Shown: positions 15,874 to 24,568, counted from the first letter of the stretch. The stretch is DNA of 64,000 nucleotides from Streptomyces sp. NBC_01408 (GCF_026340255.1 NZ_JAPEPJ010000002.1:930001-994000), one strand, 5' to 3'. The notes: generated by a model from the sequence alone, not told the origin. Numbers and translations: made by a program.

Positions 15874-17199
15874 TCAGTCCAGCGTCGCCGGTGTCGGGCC
15901 GTCGGGGCGGACGGTGATGCTGTACGCGGCCTTGGCCGGGACGGAGTGGAAGCGCGGGGTGTGGGCGGGCAGCAGGCGCTCCAGGAGGACGGTCGACTCC
16001 TTCAGGGCGAACTGGAGGCCCAGGCAGGCCCGGGGCCCGATGCCGAACGGGAGGTAGCTCCCCGGGTGGGTGGGGCGTCGGCCGGGGGTGGTGAAGCGCG
16101 CCGGATCGAACCGCCCGGGGTCCTCCCAGAGCCCGGGGTCCCGGTGGGTGAGGTAGGGGCAGACCAGCACGTCGGTGCCGGCCTCGACCTCGTATCCGGC
16201 GAGGACGTCGTCCTCCGCCGCGCAGCGCGGCAGTATCCAGGCGGACGGGTAGAAGCGCAGCGTTTCGTGGACGAGTGCCTGGACGGCCTGCCGCCGCTGG
16301 GGTGAGCCCTCGGCGCCGGCGGCGAGGGCCTGCTCCCGCGCCCGGGGGTTTCGGTCCAACAGGAGGTAGAGCCAGGTCAGGGTGGTGGCGGTGGTCTCGT
16401 GCCCGGCGACCAGCAGGGTGACCAGCTCGTCGCGGATCAGCCGGTCGGTGTACTCGGGGTGCGTTCCGGCCGCCTGGAGCAGGACGTGCAGCAGGCCCGG
16501 GCCGTCGGGTCCTGCCTCCCCGTCGCGGGCGGCGGCGATGGCGTGGCCCGCCACGGCGTCGATCGCGGCCAGCTCCGCGGCGACGGCCTCCTGGGCGGCG
16601 GTGCCGTCGGCGGGCAGGCTGGGCAGTGCGGCCACCACGGCGGGTACGGCGGCCAGTTCGCGCTCCGTACCGGGGTCGAGGGGGTGCCCGGTCAGGGACC
16701 GCCAGATGGTGTCGAGGGCAAAGCGGCGCATCTCGTCGCCGACGTCGAGGACCTGCCCGGTGCGGGCGTACGAGGCCCAGCGCGCCGCGGTGGTCCGGGC
16801 GGCCTCGGTGATCCGCTGCTCGTAGCGGCGCATCCCCCGGCCGGTGAACTGGGACTGCAGCAGGCGCCGTTGCCGCTGCCAGGCCTCACCCGTCGCGGCC
16901 AGGACCCCGTCGCCGATCAGCGGCCGGGCGCGGTGCGAGCGCTTCACGTACCGGCCGGGGTGGAGCGCGAGCACGTGCTGCACGGCCTGCGGGGCGGTGA
17001 CCAGGACGGTCGGGCGCGGGCCGAGCCGGAACGCGGCGACGCCGCCGAGCCGTTCGCGAGCCTGGGCGAAGAGGTCGATGAGCTCCCCTCCGCCGGCCTG
17101 CCACTGCCCGACGAGGGCGGGTTCCAGCTCGGGGACCCGGCGGCCGGCCGGGGTCGGGCTCGGGCTCGGGAGGGAGCCGGTGCGGGCATGGGTGGCCAC
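15874..17199 (-). CDS. Cytochrome P450
   Basis: A 441-residue P450. The I-helix oxygen-binding motif AGHETT, the K-helix ExxR (HETLRFYP) and the heme loop PFGIGPRACLG with its cysteine ligand are all present. It has the look of the class related to eukaryotic-type fatty-acid/terpenoid hydroxylases (PERF-like DPARF, long I-helix WLYLLLDRNP). No ferredoxin or reductase gene adjoins it. The GTG start has AGGAG 8 nt upstream. A 7-3-7 palindrome lies just upstream of the start codon, behind a recognisable promoter. Substrate unknown. Confidence 0.93.
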   Translation of the reverse strand: MATHARTGSLPSPSPTPAGRRVPELEPALVGQWQAGGGELIDLFAQARERLGGVAAFRLGPRPTVLVTAPQAVQHVLALHPGRYVKRSHRARPLIGDGVLAATGEAWQRQRRLLQSQFTGRGMRRYEQRITEAARTTAARWASYARTGQVLDVGDEMRRFALDTIWRSLTGHPLDPGTERELAAVPAVVAALPSLPADGTAAQEAVAAELAAIDAVAGHAIAAARDGEAGPDGPGLLHVLLQAAGTHPEYTDRLIRDELVTLLVAGHETTATTLTWLYLLLDRNPRAREQALAAGAEGSPQRRQAVQALVHETLRFYPSAWILPRCAAEDDVLAGYEVEAGTDVLVCPYLTHRDPGLWEDPGRFDPARFTTPGRRPTHPGSYLPFGIGPRACLGLQFALKESTVLLERLLPAHTPRFHSVPAKAAYSITVRPDGPTPATLD

Positions 17200-17215
17200 G
17201 GGGCTGCTCCTGTTC

Positions 17216-17284
17216 GACGGCGGTACGCCGTCACGGACCGGGTGCGGGCATCACGCACTGTAGGGGAGCGGGCACGCTGGGCAA
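17216..17284 (-). promoter_or_regulatory. Promoter and palindrome of the P450 gene
   Basis: On the minus strand TTGCCC (17284-17279), a 16-bp spacer and TACAGT (17262-17257) form a good vegetative promoter. Downstream, between +1 and the start codon, a perfect inverted repeat GACGGCG-GTA-CGCCGTC (17216-17232) could bind a regulator. Confidence 0.55.
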
Positions 17285-17309
17285 CAGGCCGCCTTCGGAG
17301 GGGGAGCGG

Positions 17310-18068
17310 TCAGGCGGGGATTTCGATCACGCCGATGGGCTCGGTGGACGGGTGCGCCGAGCCGCCGACGGGTTCGACGGTGACGCCGACTGCCGTGGCG
17401 CGCTCGACGGGCCCGTCGAGCAGCTCGATGTGCCAGTTGCCGCGTCCCGGGAAGGTGCCGGCGGGGCGGGGCCCGCCGATGTCGTCGTACCAGAGGGCGT
17501 ACACCTGGTCCGCGGAGAGTTTCGGCAGGCCGGAGGCGATGAAGGCGGCACGGCTCTCGCTGCGGGAGATGATCACGCAGCCGGTGGCCCCGTCGGGGAA
17601 CTCCGTGGCGGTGATCCGGGCGTCGGGCGCGGCCAGGACCTCCGCGAGCCGGGCGGCCGGGGCCTGGCCTGCTACGGCGAGACGGGCGCGCGCCTCCTCG
17701 GCCGCGCGGTGCTGCAAGTACGCGATCCCGCCGAACGCGGCGGCGAGGGCGAGGGAGGCGGCGAGGGCCCAGCGCAGGGCCCGGCCCGGACGGGCCGCGG
17801 GGTGCGGCCGCCGGGGCCCGTCGGCGGCCGGGAGGGGGTCCTGCGGGGTGGCGGCGATCCGGTCGAGGACCCGGCGGCGCAGCCCGGGCGGGGGCGCCAC
17901 GGGAGCCACCTCGGCCAGCTCGGCGGCGGCCGCGCGGAGGGAGGCGGCCTCGCGGCGGCAGCGGGTGCAGACCGCGAGGTGCCGGGCGAAGGCCTCGTCC
18001 TCCTCGGGCGTGAGGGCGTGCAGGACGTACGCGGCGAGCGCGGCGTGCGGGTCGGGAGCGATGGTCAT
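17310..18068 (-). CDS. Zinc-binding anti-sigma factor, RskA/RsmA type
   Basis: A 252-residue membrane anti-sigma factor. An N-terminal zinc-associated motif, His30-x3-Cys34-x2-Cys37, binds the sigma factor in this family. One transmembrane helix (ALRWALAASLALAAAFGGIAY, about 96-116) is followed by an extracytoplasmic anti-sigma-K domain (SADQVYALWYDDIGGPRPAG, PVERATAVGVTVEP). It overlaps the sigma gene by ATGA, so the pair is made together. The outer domain presumably receives the signal that releases the sigma factor, by regulated proteolysis in characterised relatives. Confidence 0.9.
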   Translation of the reverse strand: MTIAPDPHAALAAYVLHALTPEEDEAFARHLAVCTRCRREAASLRAAAAELAEVAPVAPPPGLRRRVLDRIAATPQDPLPAADGPRRPHPAARPGRALRWALAASLALAAAFGGIAYLQHRAAEEARARLAVAGQAPAARLAEVLAAPDARITATEFPDGATGCVIISRSESRAAFIASGLPKLSADQVYALWYDDIGGPRPAGTFPGRGNWHIELLDGPVERATAVGVTVEPVGGSAHPSTEPIGVIEIPA

Positions 18069-18739
18069 CGGGACGCCTCCAGACAATCGCGCAGCCGTTG
18101 CAGCCCGTCGCGCAGCCGTGATTTGACGGTTCCCTCGGGTGATTCCAGGGTGCGCGCCGTCTCGCGGTAGGTCATCCCCTCGTAGAAGGCCAGCCGGACG
18201 GCCTCCCGCTGGTCCCGGCTCAGCGCGCCCAGGCAGCGGCGCACGCGGGCGTGCTCGTCGCGGCCCTCCACGGTGTCGGCCACCTCGTCGTACGGCGGGG
18301 TACGGTCCAGCAGGGCCGCCTTCTCCTCGCGCTCCGTACGGGCCCGGGCGGCACGGACGCGGTCCACGGCGCGGCGGTGCGCCAGCAGCAGCACCCAGGC
18401 GCGCGCGGTGCCGAGTTCCGGCCGGAAGCGGTCGGCGGTACGCCAGACCTCGACCATCACGTCCTGGGTCACCTCCGCGGCCTGGGCCGCGTCCCGCAGG
18501 ATCCGGCAGGCCAGGCCCATGACGGGGGCGGACAGTGCGTCGTAGATCGGGGCGAACGCCTCCTGGTCGCCCGTGGCGACCCGGAGGAGCAGCGCGTCCA
18601 GTGCGCCGCTCTCCGCCCCGGGGCCGTCCGCGACGTCCGCGACGCCCGCGGCGCCTGCGGTGTCCATGCCCTCCGCGGCGCTCGTGGCGTGCGCCGGATG
18701 CGCCTCGTCGGCGTCCGCGCTGTCTGCCCTGTCCTCCAT
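18065..18739 (-). CDS. ECF sigma factor, SigK-like
   Basis: A 224-residue ECF sigma factor. Region 2 lies at about residues 45-110 (VMGLACRILRDAAQAAEVTQ, VMVEVWRTADRF) and region 4 at 160-215 (LSRDQREAVRLAFYEGMTYR, TARTLESPEGTVKSRLRDG). It is cotranscribed with its anti-sigma factor downstream. In mycobacteria the SigK-RskA pair of this class controls secreted antigen genes; targets here are unknown. The first 40 residues are low-complexity Ala/Asp/Glu. The ATG at 18739 has GAGGA 13 nt upstream, a weak placement, so the start may differ by a few codons. Confidence 0.9.
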   Translation of the reverse strand: MEDRADSADADEAHPAHATSAAEGMDTAGAAGVADVADGPGAESGALDALLLRVATGDQEAFAPIYDALSAPVMGLACRILRDAAQAAEVTQDVMVEVWRTADRFRPELGTARAWVLLLAHRRAVDRVRAARARTEREEKAALLDRTPPYDEVADTVEGRDEHARVRRCLGALSRDQREAVRLAFYEGMTYRETARTLESPEGTVKSRLRDGLQRLRDCLEASR

Positions 18740-18814
18740 CAGACGTCCCGTGTCCTCGGGTGCACCTGATCCCGATCCCACCACTGATACGGGTCCGGCG
18801 CATGCGGAGAACGG

Positions 18815-18859
18815 GGAAGGCGGCGGGATCCCACGACTGCGGGGCCCCCGCCGCCTTCC
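18815..18859 (-). terminator. Terminator after the Trp/His-rich protein gene
   Basis: A perfect 13-bp stem, GGAAGGCGGCGGG (18815-18827) with its complement at 18847-18859, around a 19-nt loop, 22 nt beyond the stop codon at 18882. Confidence 0.7.
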
Positions 18860-18881
18860 GTCCCGGCCTGCGGAGCACGTC

Positions 18882-19319
18882 CTACCAGCGGTGCTTGTAG
18901 GAGCAGTCCCAGTGGCCCTTGACCCACTGCTTGTCCCAGTGGCCGGGGACGTACACCCACTTCCAGTGGCCCTTGTGGCTGCGGGAGGAGTCGCTCCATC
19001 CGCTGTTCCGGTCGCGGTCACCGTCACGGTTGCCGTCGCGGTTGTCCTTCCAGTCACGGTCCCGGTCCCGGTCCCAGTCACGGTGCCAGTCCCGGACCCA
19101 CTTCTTCTCCCAGTGGCCCTTGACCCACCGCTTGTCCCAGTGGCCCTTCTTCCAGACGCACTTCTTGCCGTGGTCCTGGGTGACGGATGCCGTGACGGCC
19201 GTCTGGGGGGCGGGGGCGGCGACGGCCTGAGCGGCACCGCCGAGGGCCGCGCCGCCCGCGAGCGCTCCGGCCGCGGTGACGGCGACCGCCAGGCGCCTGA
19301 CTCGGTAGGGAGCGGACAT
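18882..19319 (-). CDS. Secreted Trp/His/Lys-rich repeat protein, unknown function
   Basis: A 145-residue protein with a signal peptide (residues 1-35: RRLAVAVTAAGALAGGAALG, cleaved near AVA-AP). The mature part is low-complexity: an N-terminal block KKGHWDKRWVKGHWEKKW, a charged centre of DRD/RDW repeats, and a C-terminal block VPGHWDKQWVKGHWDCSYKH. The module GHWDK(R/Q)WVKGHW therefore occurs twice. Two cysteines (CVWKKG and DCSYK) flank the mature region and could pair. A strong GAGGAGGTGGG site precedes the ATG. It lies upstream of, and in the same direction as, the sigma pair but is separated by a terminator. No family is recognised; envelope or metal binding is guesswork. Confidence 0.75.
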   Translation of the reverse strand: MSAPYRVRRLAVAVTAAGALAGGAALGGAAQAVAAPAPQTAVTASVTQDHGKKCVWKKGHWDKRWVKGHWEKKWVRDWHRDWDRDRDRDWKDNRDGNRDGDRDRNSGWSDSSRSHKGHWKWVYVPGHWDKQWVKGHWDCSYKHRW

Positions 19320-19454
19320 GAATCCCACCTCCTCGCCCTCGAACCTGCGAGGGCTGTGAACGATGTGACACAAGGGATTCGATCCCGAGACCGGGATGGA
19401 TGGGATTTTTCACGCATTTCTTTCCGAACCCGGTCCCCCACCGGCCCCGAAAAC

Positions 19455-19498
19455 GATCGAGGGGCCGTTTCAGATTGCTCTGAAACGGCCCCTCGATC
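19455..19498 (-). terminator. Terminator of the tRNA-Pro gene
   Basis: A perfect 20-bp stem (19455-19474 with 19479-19498) with a TTGC loop, 16 nt past the 3' end of the tRNA and followed on the minus strand by GTTTTC. Confidence 0.85.
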
Positions 19499-19513
19499 TA
19501 CGACTCTCACGAG

Positions 19514-19587
<74 letters not shown>

Positions 19588-19729
19588 ATGCCCGTTGACC
19601 TGGGGTTTCCCCTAGTTGAACGCGCAGGAGAACAATACCGCACTTCCCGGGGTGGTCGCGCGCACGTTTCGTCCCGCGCTGGACGGGCCCGCTTCCCGGC
19701 CGGTCCGCACCGCCTCGGTCCCTGCCACC

Positions 19730-20092
19730 TCAGTCCGTGCCGCCGCCCAGCTCCGGATGGGCCGCGGCCAGCCGCTTCGGGGCCGCCTGGAGCCAGGCGT
19801 CCGTGAGGATCGAGCGCAGTTCCTCCTCGTCCTGCACCGCCGCCAGCCGGACCCGGAGCCAGGCGTAGTTGTCGTCGTGGCCCGCGCGCATGAAGAACTT
19901 CTCCGGCTCCGCCGCGATCAGCTCGGCCCGGTCCTCCTTGGGACACTTGACCCCGATCGAGGTGTCGTCGTCGGCCAGCGCGGCGAAGATCTTCCCGCTC
20001 ACCCGGAAGGTCGGCATGCCCCAGGCGAGCTTCTCGCTGCTGTCCGGGAGCGACAGCGCGATCGTACGGACGTCCTGCGCGGTCGTGGCCAT
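19730..20092 (-). CDS. MmcQ/YjbR family protein
   Basis: A 120-residue protein of the YjbR/CyaY-fold family (DUF419): MATTAQDVRTIALSLPDSSE, then LAWGMPTFRVSGKIFAALAD and NYAWLRVRLA. Members are small DNA-binding-like proteins without a settled function. The ATG at 20092 has GAGAGGAG upstream. It stands alone between the tRNA gene and the conservon. Confidence 0.85.
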   Translation of the reverse strand: MATTAQDVRTIALSLPDSSEKLAWGMPTFRVSGKIFAALADDDTSIGVKCPKEDRAELIAAEPEKFFMRAGHDDNYAWLRVRLAAVQDEEELRSILTDAWLQAAPKRLAAAHPELGGGTD

Positions 20093-20175
20093 CCCCGCGG
20101 CTCCTCTCCGGCCTCCGGTGAATGCTTCTCCGACGACCGTAGACCCCGCCACCGGCCACCGCCCGGCCGCCGCCC

Positions 20176-20721
20176 TCAGGCCCGCCGGTCCTCCCGCTCG
20201 TGCAGCAGCGCCACCAGGTCCGCCGCCAGCGCCTTGACCGTGGCCAGCCCCTCCGTACCCCACCGCCTCGGCACCACGTCCACCGCGCACACCGTGCCGA
20301 GCACGACCCCCTGCCGGTCCGTCAGCGGGGCGCCCGCGTAGGACCGCACCCCGCTCTCGTCGACCACCGCGTTGCCCGCGAAGCGCGCGAAGTCCCGTAC
20401 GTCCTCCAGCACCAGCGCCCGCCGCCGCACCACCACGTGCGGGCAGTAGCCGTGGTCCCGGGCCAGGACCCGCGCCGGATATCCGCTCGGCGGGGCCTGC
20501 GCGGCATGGTGCAGGCCCGCGAAGAACTGCCGTTCCTCGCCGATGAAGTTGACCCCCGCGTACGGGACGTCCAGTGCCTCGCAGACACGCCGGGCGAATG
20601 CGTCCAGCTCCGCGTCCGTCCGCTCCCCCAGGCCCAGTTGACGCAGCCGCACGACCCGTGCGGGCGCTTCCCGGTCCACCGGCGTGAGCAGCAGGTGTCC
20701 GGTCGATTCGTAGTACGTCAT
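20176..20721 (-). CDS. GAF-domain protein at the end of the conservon
   Basis: A 181-residue soluble protein consisting mainly of one GAF domain (LDAFARRVCEALDVPYAGVN, FIGEERQFFAGL, HGYCPHVVVRRRALVLEDV, SYAGAPLTDRQGVVLGTVCA). The HGYCPHVV segment has a Cys and His that could ligate a cofactor, as in redox- or heme-binding GAF proteins. Its ATG overlaps the GTPase stop (ATGA), so it is the fifth gene of the conservon. It probably senses a small molecule or redox state for the complex; that role is inference. Confidence 0.85.
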   Translation of the reverse strand: MTYYESTGHLLLTPVDREAPARVVRLRQLGLGERTDAELDAFARRVCEALDVPYAGVNFIGEERQFFAGLHHAAQAPPSGYPARVLARDHGYCPHVVVRRRALVLEDVRDFARFAGNAVVDESGVRSYAGAPLTDRQGVVLGTVCAVDVVPRRWGTEGLATVKALAADLVALLHEREDRRA

Positions 20722-21407
20722 GACGGTTCCCCCGACTCCGAAGACGATGCAGGTGATAAAGGCATTGCAGGCGATGCGGACGATGAGCGGACGGTGGACA
20801 TGCACAGGAGATGGCGGACGAGGGCGGCCAGCGCCCCGGTCCCGGAGCTCGTCAGGCGCGCGTCGCACCGTACGACCGGCACCTCCGGCCCGAGTCCCAC
20901 CGCCTCGCGCACCTCCTCGGGCTCGTAGCGGTGACCGTCGTCGAACTCGTTGACGGCGACGATGAAGCCGATCCCGCGCCGTTCGAAGAAGTCCACGGCG
21001 GGGAAGCAGTCGGCGAGCCGGCGGGTGTCGGCGATCACCACCGCCCCGAGGGCCCCCACGCACAGCTCCTCCCACAGGAACCAGAAGCGCTGCTGCCCGG
21101 GCGTGCCGAAGAGGTAGAGCACGTGCCGTTCGTCCAGCGTGATCCGGCCGAAGTCCAGCGCCACGGTCGTCGTGGACTTCTCTTCGACCCCCTCCAACGG
21201 GTCCGCGGCCTCGCTGAGTCCGCTCAGCAGCTCCTCCGTGCTCAGCGGCTCGATCTCGCTGACCGCGCCCACGAAAGTGGTCTTGCCCGCGCCGAACCCG
21301 CCCGCGACCAGGATCTTCAGCGTCGCGGGGGCCGAGGTCGCGGGGGCCGAGGTCGCCGGGCCCGAGGTCGCGGGCACCGCCGCGTCACAGTCGTTTGCGT
21401 AGGCCAT
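20718..21407 (-). CDS. cvnD: Conservon GTP-binding protein (CvnD type)
   Basis: A 229-residue small GTPase of the MglA-like conservon class. The P-loop is GGFGAGKTT (about 36-44), followed by the TPGQ switch II motif (LYLFGTPGQQRFWFLWEEL) and a NEFD in place of NKxD. A disordered N-terminus carries repeats of ATSAP. The start at 21407 lies inside the end of the upstream DUF742 gene. In conservons this protein forms a membrane complex with CvnA-C and is thought to relay signals like a heterotrimeric G-protein system. Confidence 0.92.
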   Translation of the reverse strand: MAYANDCDAAVPATSGPATSAPATSAPATLKILVAGGFGAGKTTFVGAVSEIEPLSTEELLSGLSEAADPLEGVEEKSTTTVALDFGRITLDERHVLYLFGTPGQQRFWFLWEELCVGALGAVVIADTRRLADCFPAVDFFERRGIGFIVAVNEFDDGHRYEPEEVREAVGLGPEVPVVRCDARLTSSGTGALAALVRHLLCMSTVRSSSASPAMPLSPASSSESGEPS

Positions 21408-21852
21408 CGAGCACCGCCCTGAGCAGGTTCTGGTCATCGGCGGCGAAGGACCCGCCGCCCGGGTACCGGGGCGACTGCGCCATGACGGCCCCGTGTTCCA
21501 TCAGGTCGGACAGCAGCACCTTCACCACCACCGCCGGGAGCCGCAGCTGCCCGGCCACTTCGGCGACCGTGACAGCCGCCGAGCCCGCGCAGAGCCGCAG
21601 GGCGAGGGTGTGCTCCGCGCCGAGCGGACCGCGCGGCCGTACGCCGGTCGCGGTCACCAGCGAGAGCAGGTCGAGCGCGACGCCCGGCCGGGTCCGCCCG
21701 CCGCTGGCCGTGTACGGGCGCATGACCCGGCCCGCCGAGTCGTCGAGCCACGGTGTGTCACGTCCGTTCCCCGCCCCTGTCCCCGTGCTGGTCCCCGTCC
21801 CCGTCCCGTACGGGTACCCCTTCGCGTAGGCCCCCCTCGCGTGGGCCCTCAT
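21385..21852 (-). CDS. cvnC: Conservon DUF742 protein (CvnC type)
   Basis: A 155-residue protein with a DUF742 winged-helix-like domain from about residue 42: VMRPYTASGGRTRPGVALDL, then LCAGSAAVTVAEVAGQLRLP and VLLSDLMEHGAV. The first 30 residues are a Gly-Thr repeat (GTGTGTSTGTGAG) unlike the compact N-termini of most family members. It overlaps the roadblock gene by ATGA and the GTPase gene by 23 nt. Confidence 0.9.
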   Translation of the reverse strand: MRAHARGAYAKGYPYGTGTGTSTGTGAGNGRDTPWLDDSAGRVMRPYTASGGRTRPGVALDLLSLVTATGVRPRGPLGAEHTLALRLCAGSAAVTVAEVAGQLRLPAVVVKVLLSDLMEHGAVMAQSPRYPGGGSFAADDQNLLRAVLDGLRKRL

Positions 21853-22283
21853 CGCTCCGGGTCGGCGACGGGCCGCCGCGGCGGGGCCGCAAGGTACGGA
21901 CGTACGCTCTTGACCAGCATCGCCATCTCGTAGCCGAGCACCCCGGCATCGGCCTCGCGGTCGGCGAGGACCGCCAGGCAGGTCCCGGAACCGGCCGCCG
22001 AGACGAAGATGAGCGCGGAGTCGAGCTCGACCACCACCTGCCGGACCTCGGCGCCGTCGGCGAAGCGGGATCCGGCGCTGCGCCCCAGCGAGTACAGCCC
22101 GGAGGCCAGGGCCGCCATGTGGTCGGCGCTGTCGGCGTCCAGGCCGTGCACACAGGTCACCAGCCCGTCCGCCGTCAGCAGTACGGCGCTGCGCGTGTAC
22201 GGCACGCGCTGCACCAGGCCGCTCAGCAGCCAGTCGAGGTCCGAGAGCCGACTGCCTGTCTTCGTCGCCACTTCGCCGCCCAT
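21849..22283 (-). CDS. cvnB: Conservon roadblock/LC7 protein (CvnB type)
   Basis: A 144-residue roadblock/LC7-domain protein (LDWLLSGLVQRVPYTRSAVL, LTADGLVTCVHGLD, LVVSAA-like FVSAAGSGTCLAVLADREAD). In conservons it associates with the GTPase. The start used is ATG 22283, with AAGGAG 9 nt upstream. An in-frame ATG at 22322 that overlaps the preceding stop by ATGA would add 13 residues and is the alternative. Confidence 0.92.
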   Translation of the reverse strand: MGGEVATKTGSRLSDLDWLLSGLVQRVPYTRSAVLLTADGLVTCVHGLDADSADHMAALASGLYSLGRSAGSRFADGAEVRQVVVELDSALIFVSAAGSGTCLAVLADREADAGVLGYEMAMLVKSVRPYLAAPPRRPVADPER

Positions 22284-22318
22284 GGGGGTGCGCTCCTTGC
22301 TGGGGTGGGGGGTGGGGG

Positions 22319-24430
22319 TCATGCCCGGTACTCCGACTGCGCGCGGCCGAAGCCCCGTTGGAAGGCGGCCATCAGGCCGGGGTCGTGCAGGGGTTGTTCG
22401 GTGCCGTCGGTCCGCCGCGGGGCGGGTGCCTCGCGCAGCTGCGGCGCGAGGTGCTCCTGGGCCCGGCGGCGCGGCAGCGGCGGCCGCCGGTTCTCGGCCG
22501 GGGTGCCGGCCGGGGTGCCGGGCTGCGCCTCGGGACGGGTCCCGGGCCGGGGCTCCGCCCAGATCGCGAGCCGGGGCCCTGGCAGGGCCTCGGGCTCCGG
22601 CACGGGCGCCGGGGCGGCCACGGCCGAAGGCTCGGGGCGGGGCGCGGGCCGGGGCCCGGGCAGGGTCCCGGGACGGGCCTGCGACCAGATCTCCAGGCGG
22701 GGATCCGGACCGGAGCCGGGACCGAGGTCACCCGGCGCCGGGTGCGGGGCCGGCGCTGTCGCCGGGCTCTGGACCGGGACCGGCGCCGGGGCCGAGGCCG
22801 GGACCGGAGTCGGCGCCGGGGTCGGCGCCGGAGCCCGGACCGGAGCCGGAGCCGGGGCCCGGACCGGAGCCGGGGCCGGGGCCGGGGTGCGGACCCCGGC
22901 TGCCTCCCCGGGCCCGGCCGGGCCGGCGGCCGCGAAGGGACCGTGGGCGGGGACGGACCGGTCCGCGGCCGCGGACCGACCGGGGGCAAAAACGGGGGCG
23001 GGAGCGGGACCGGGCGCGAAAACGGGCTCGGGAGCGGGCTCGGGCACAGCGGCGGGCGGGGGCTCCGGAGCCTGTGCGTCGCAGGACCAGAGCGGTACGG
23101 CCGGCCCGGCGCCCGGGGGCTCCTGCCGCGGCAGCGCGACCCGTACGGGCTCCAGGGGCGGCACCCCCGTCCCCTCCCCGGTCCCCCAGGAAGTGGCGCG
23201 GGAGCCCCCCGCGGCGGCGTCGGCGCCCGGCGCCTCCGCACCCAGCAGCTCCTGCGGCAGCACCAGCACGGCGAGCACTCCGCCGTAGATGTTGGACTTG
23301 AGCTCGACGGCGATCCCGTGCCTGCGGGCCAGCGCCGAGACCACGAACAGGCCGATGCGGCCGTCCGCCAGCAGGTGCCGGACGCTGATCTGGTCGGGGT
23401 CGCCGAGCAGGGCGTTCATCCGGTGCTGCTCCTCGGCCGGCATGCCCAGCCCCCGGTCCTCGACCTCGACGGCGATCCCGGCGGTGACCCGTTCGGCGCG
23501 CAGCACCACGTCGGTGTCGGGGGCGGAGAACACCGTGGCGTTCTCGACCAGTTCGGCCAGCAGGTGCACCACGTCGGCGACGGCGTGGCCGCGGACGCTG
23601 CCGCCCGACGGGGGCACCACCTTGACGCGGGTGTACTGCTCGACCTCCGCGACCGAGGAGCGGAGCACCTCGCTCAGGTCGATGGGCCGGGTCCACTGGC
23701 GGCGGGAGGCCGCGCCGCCGAGCACGGCGAGGTTCTCCGCGTGGCGGCGGATCCGGGTGGCGAGGTGGTCGACGTGGAAGAGCTCCTTGAGCAGGTCCGG
23801 ATCCTCGACCGTGTCTTCCAGTTCGTCCAGCAGCGAGATCTCGCGGTGCACCAGGGATTGCAGGCGCCGCGCGAGGTTGACGAAGACCTCGACCTTCCGT
23901 TCGCTGTCGGACGGGGTGACCGGTCCGGCCAGCCGTACGAGGGTCGCGTGCGCCTGCTCGCGGGCGCCGCGCAGCTCCTGCGAAAGCAGCCAGAACTCGT
24001 CCACCCCGGCCGGGTCGGTACCGACCGGCGGCGAGGTCGGCCCGCCGCGCACCGGGCGGGGCGGGACCTCGCCCCGTTCGAGCCGTTCGGCGGCGGTCCG
24101 CAGTTCCTGGCGGCCGCGCACGCTGGACCGGCGCAGCGCCTCGCACCGGTCCTGGACGGCCTTGGCGGAGCGCTGCGCGCCGAGCAGGGCGGCGGCGAGG
24201 GCCCCGGCGACGAGCAGGGCGCAGCCGGTGAGCACCGGCCACAGCCGGGCATCGCGCTCTCCGGCTCCCCCGCCGAGCTGCAGGGTGAAGATCACCGCGG
24301 CGGCGCCGCTGAGCCCGGCGGCGAGCGCGGGCAGCAGGGCGGCGCGGAGCAGTTGGGGGCGTATCTGCCGGCCCGGACCGGTGACGGCGTGTCTCGACGG
24401 GGAGTGGCGGGCGGCGCGGAGTCCGGACAT
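22319..24430 (-). CDS. cvnA: Conservon sensor kinase-like protein (CvnA type)
   Basis: A 703-residue protein with two N-terminal membrane helices (LLRAALLPALAAGLSGAAAV, VLTGCALLVAGALAAALLGA), a coiled region and an HATPase_c domain at about 330-440. The ATPase domain has the N box LLAELVENATVFS, G1 VEDRGLGM and G2 DGRIGLFVV. No clear phospho-accepting histidine box is visible, as usual for CvnA. The last 250 residues are a Pro/Ala-rich, low-complexity tail with runs such as APAPAPVRAPAP. The ATG at 24430 has GAGGA 7 nt upstream and heads the five-gene conservon. Confidence 0.93.
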   Translation of the reverse strand: MSGLRAARHSPSRHAVTGPGRQIRPQLLRAALLPALAAGLSGAAAVIFTLQLGGGAGERDARLWPVLTGCALLVAGALAAALLGAQRSAKAVQDRCEALRRSSVRGRQELRTAAERLERGEVPPRPVRGGPTSPPVGTDPAGVDEFWLLSQELRGAREQAHATLVRLAGPVTPSDSERKVEVFVNLARRLQSLVHREISLLDELEDTVEDPDLLKELFHVDHLATRIRRHAENLAVLGGAASRRQWTRPIDLSEVLRSSVAEVEQYTRVKVVPPSGGSVRGHAVADVVHLLAELVENATVFSAPDTDVVLRAERVTAGIAVEVEDRGLGMPAEEQHRMNALLGDPDQISVRHLLADGRIGLFVVSALARRHGIAVELKSNIYGGVLAVLVLPQELLGAEAPGADAAAGGSRATSWGTGEGTGVPPLEPVRVALPRQEPPGAGPAVPLWSCDAQAPEPPPAAVPEPAPEPVFAPGPAPAPVFAPGRSAAADRSVPAHGPFAAAGPAGPGEAAGVRTPAPAPAPVRAPAPAPVRAPAPTPAPTPVPASAPAPVPVQSPATAPAPHPAPGDLGPGSGPDPRLEIWSQARPGTLPGPRPAPRPEPSAVAAPAPVPEPEALPGPRLAIWAEPRPGTRPEAQPGTPAGTPAENRRPPLPRRRAQEHLAPQLREAPAPRRTDGTEQPLHDPGLMAAFQRGFGRAQSEYRA

Positions 24431-24568
24431 CGGCGTCCTCGGTACGTGGGGCCCGGCCTCCAGCAGTTCCCGGGGCCGGTGTTGATCACCGGATACCCAC
24501 GCTAGACCGCATGCTCCCGCCCGGGACGGCCAGTTGGGGAAGTTCGCCGGGGTGCTTACCGCTCCCGG

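Noticed and set aside
22700..23080. Repetitive DNA in cvnA as a mobile or CRISPR-like repeat
   Set aside because: It is a codon-level consequence of a Pro/Ala-rich protein tail in an intact reading frame.
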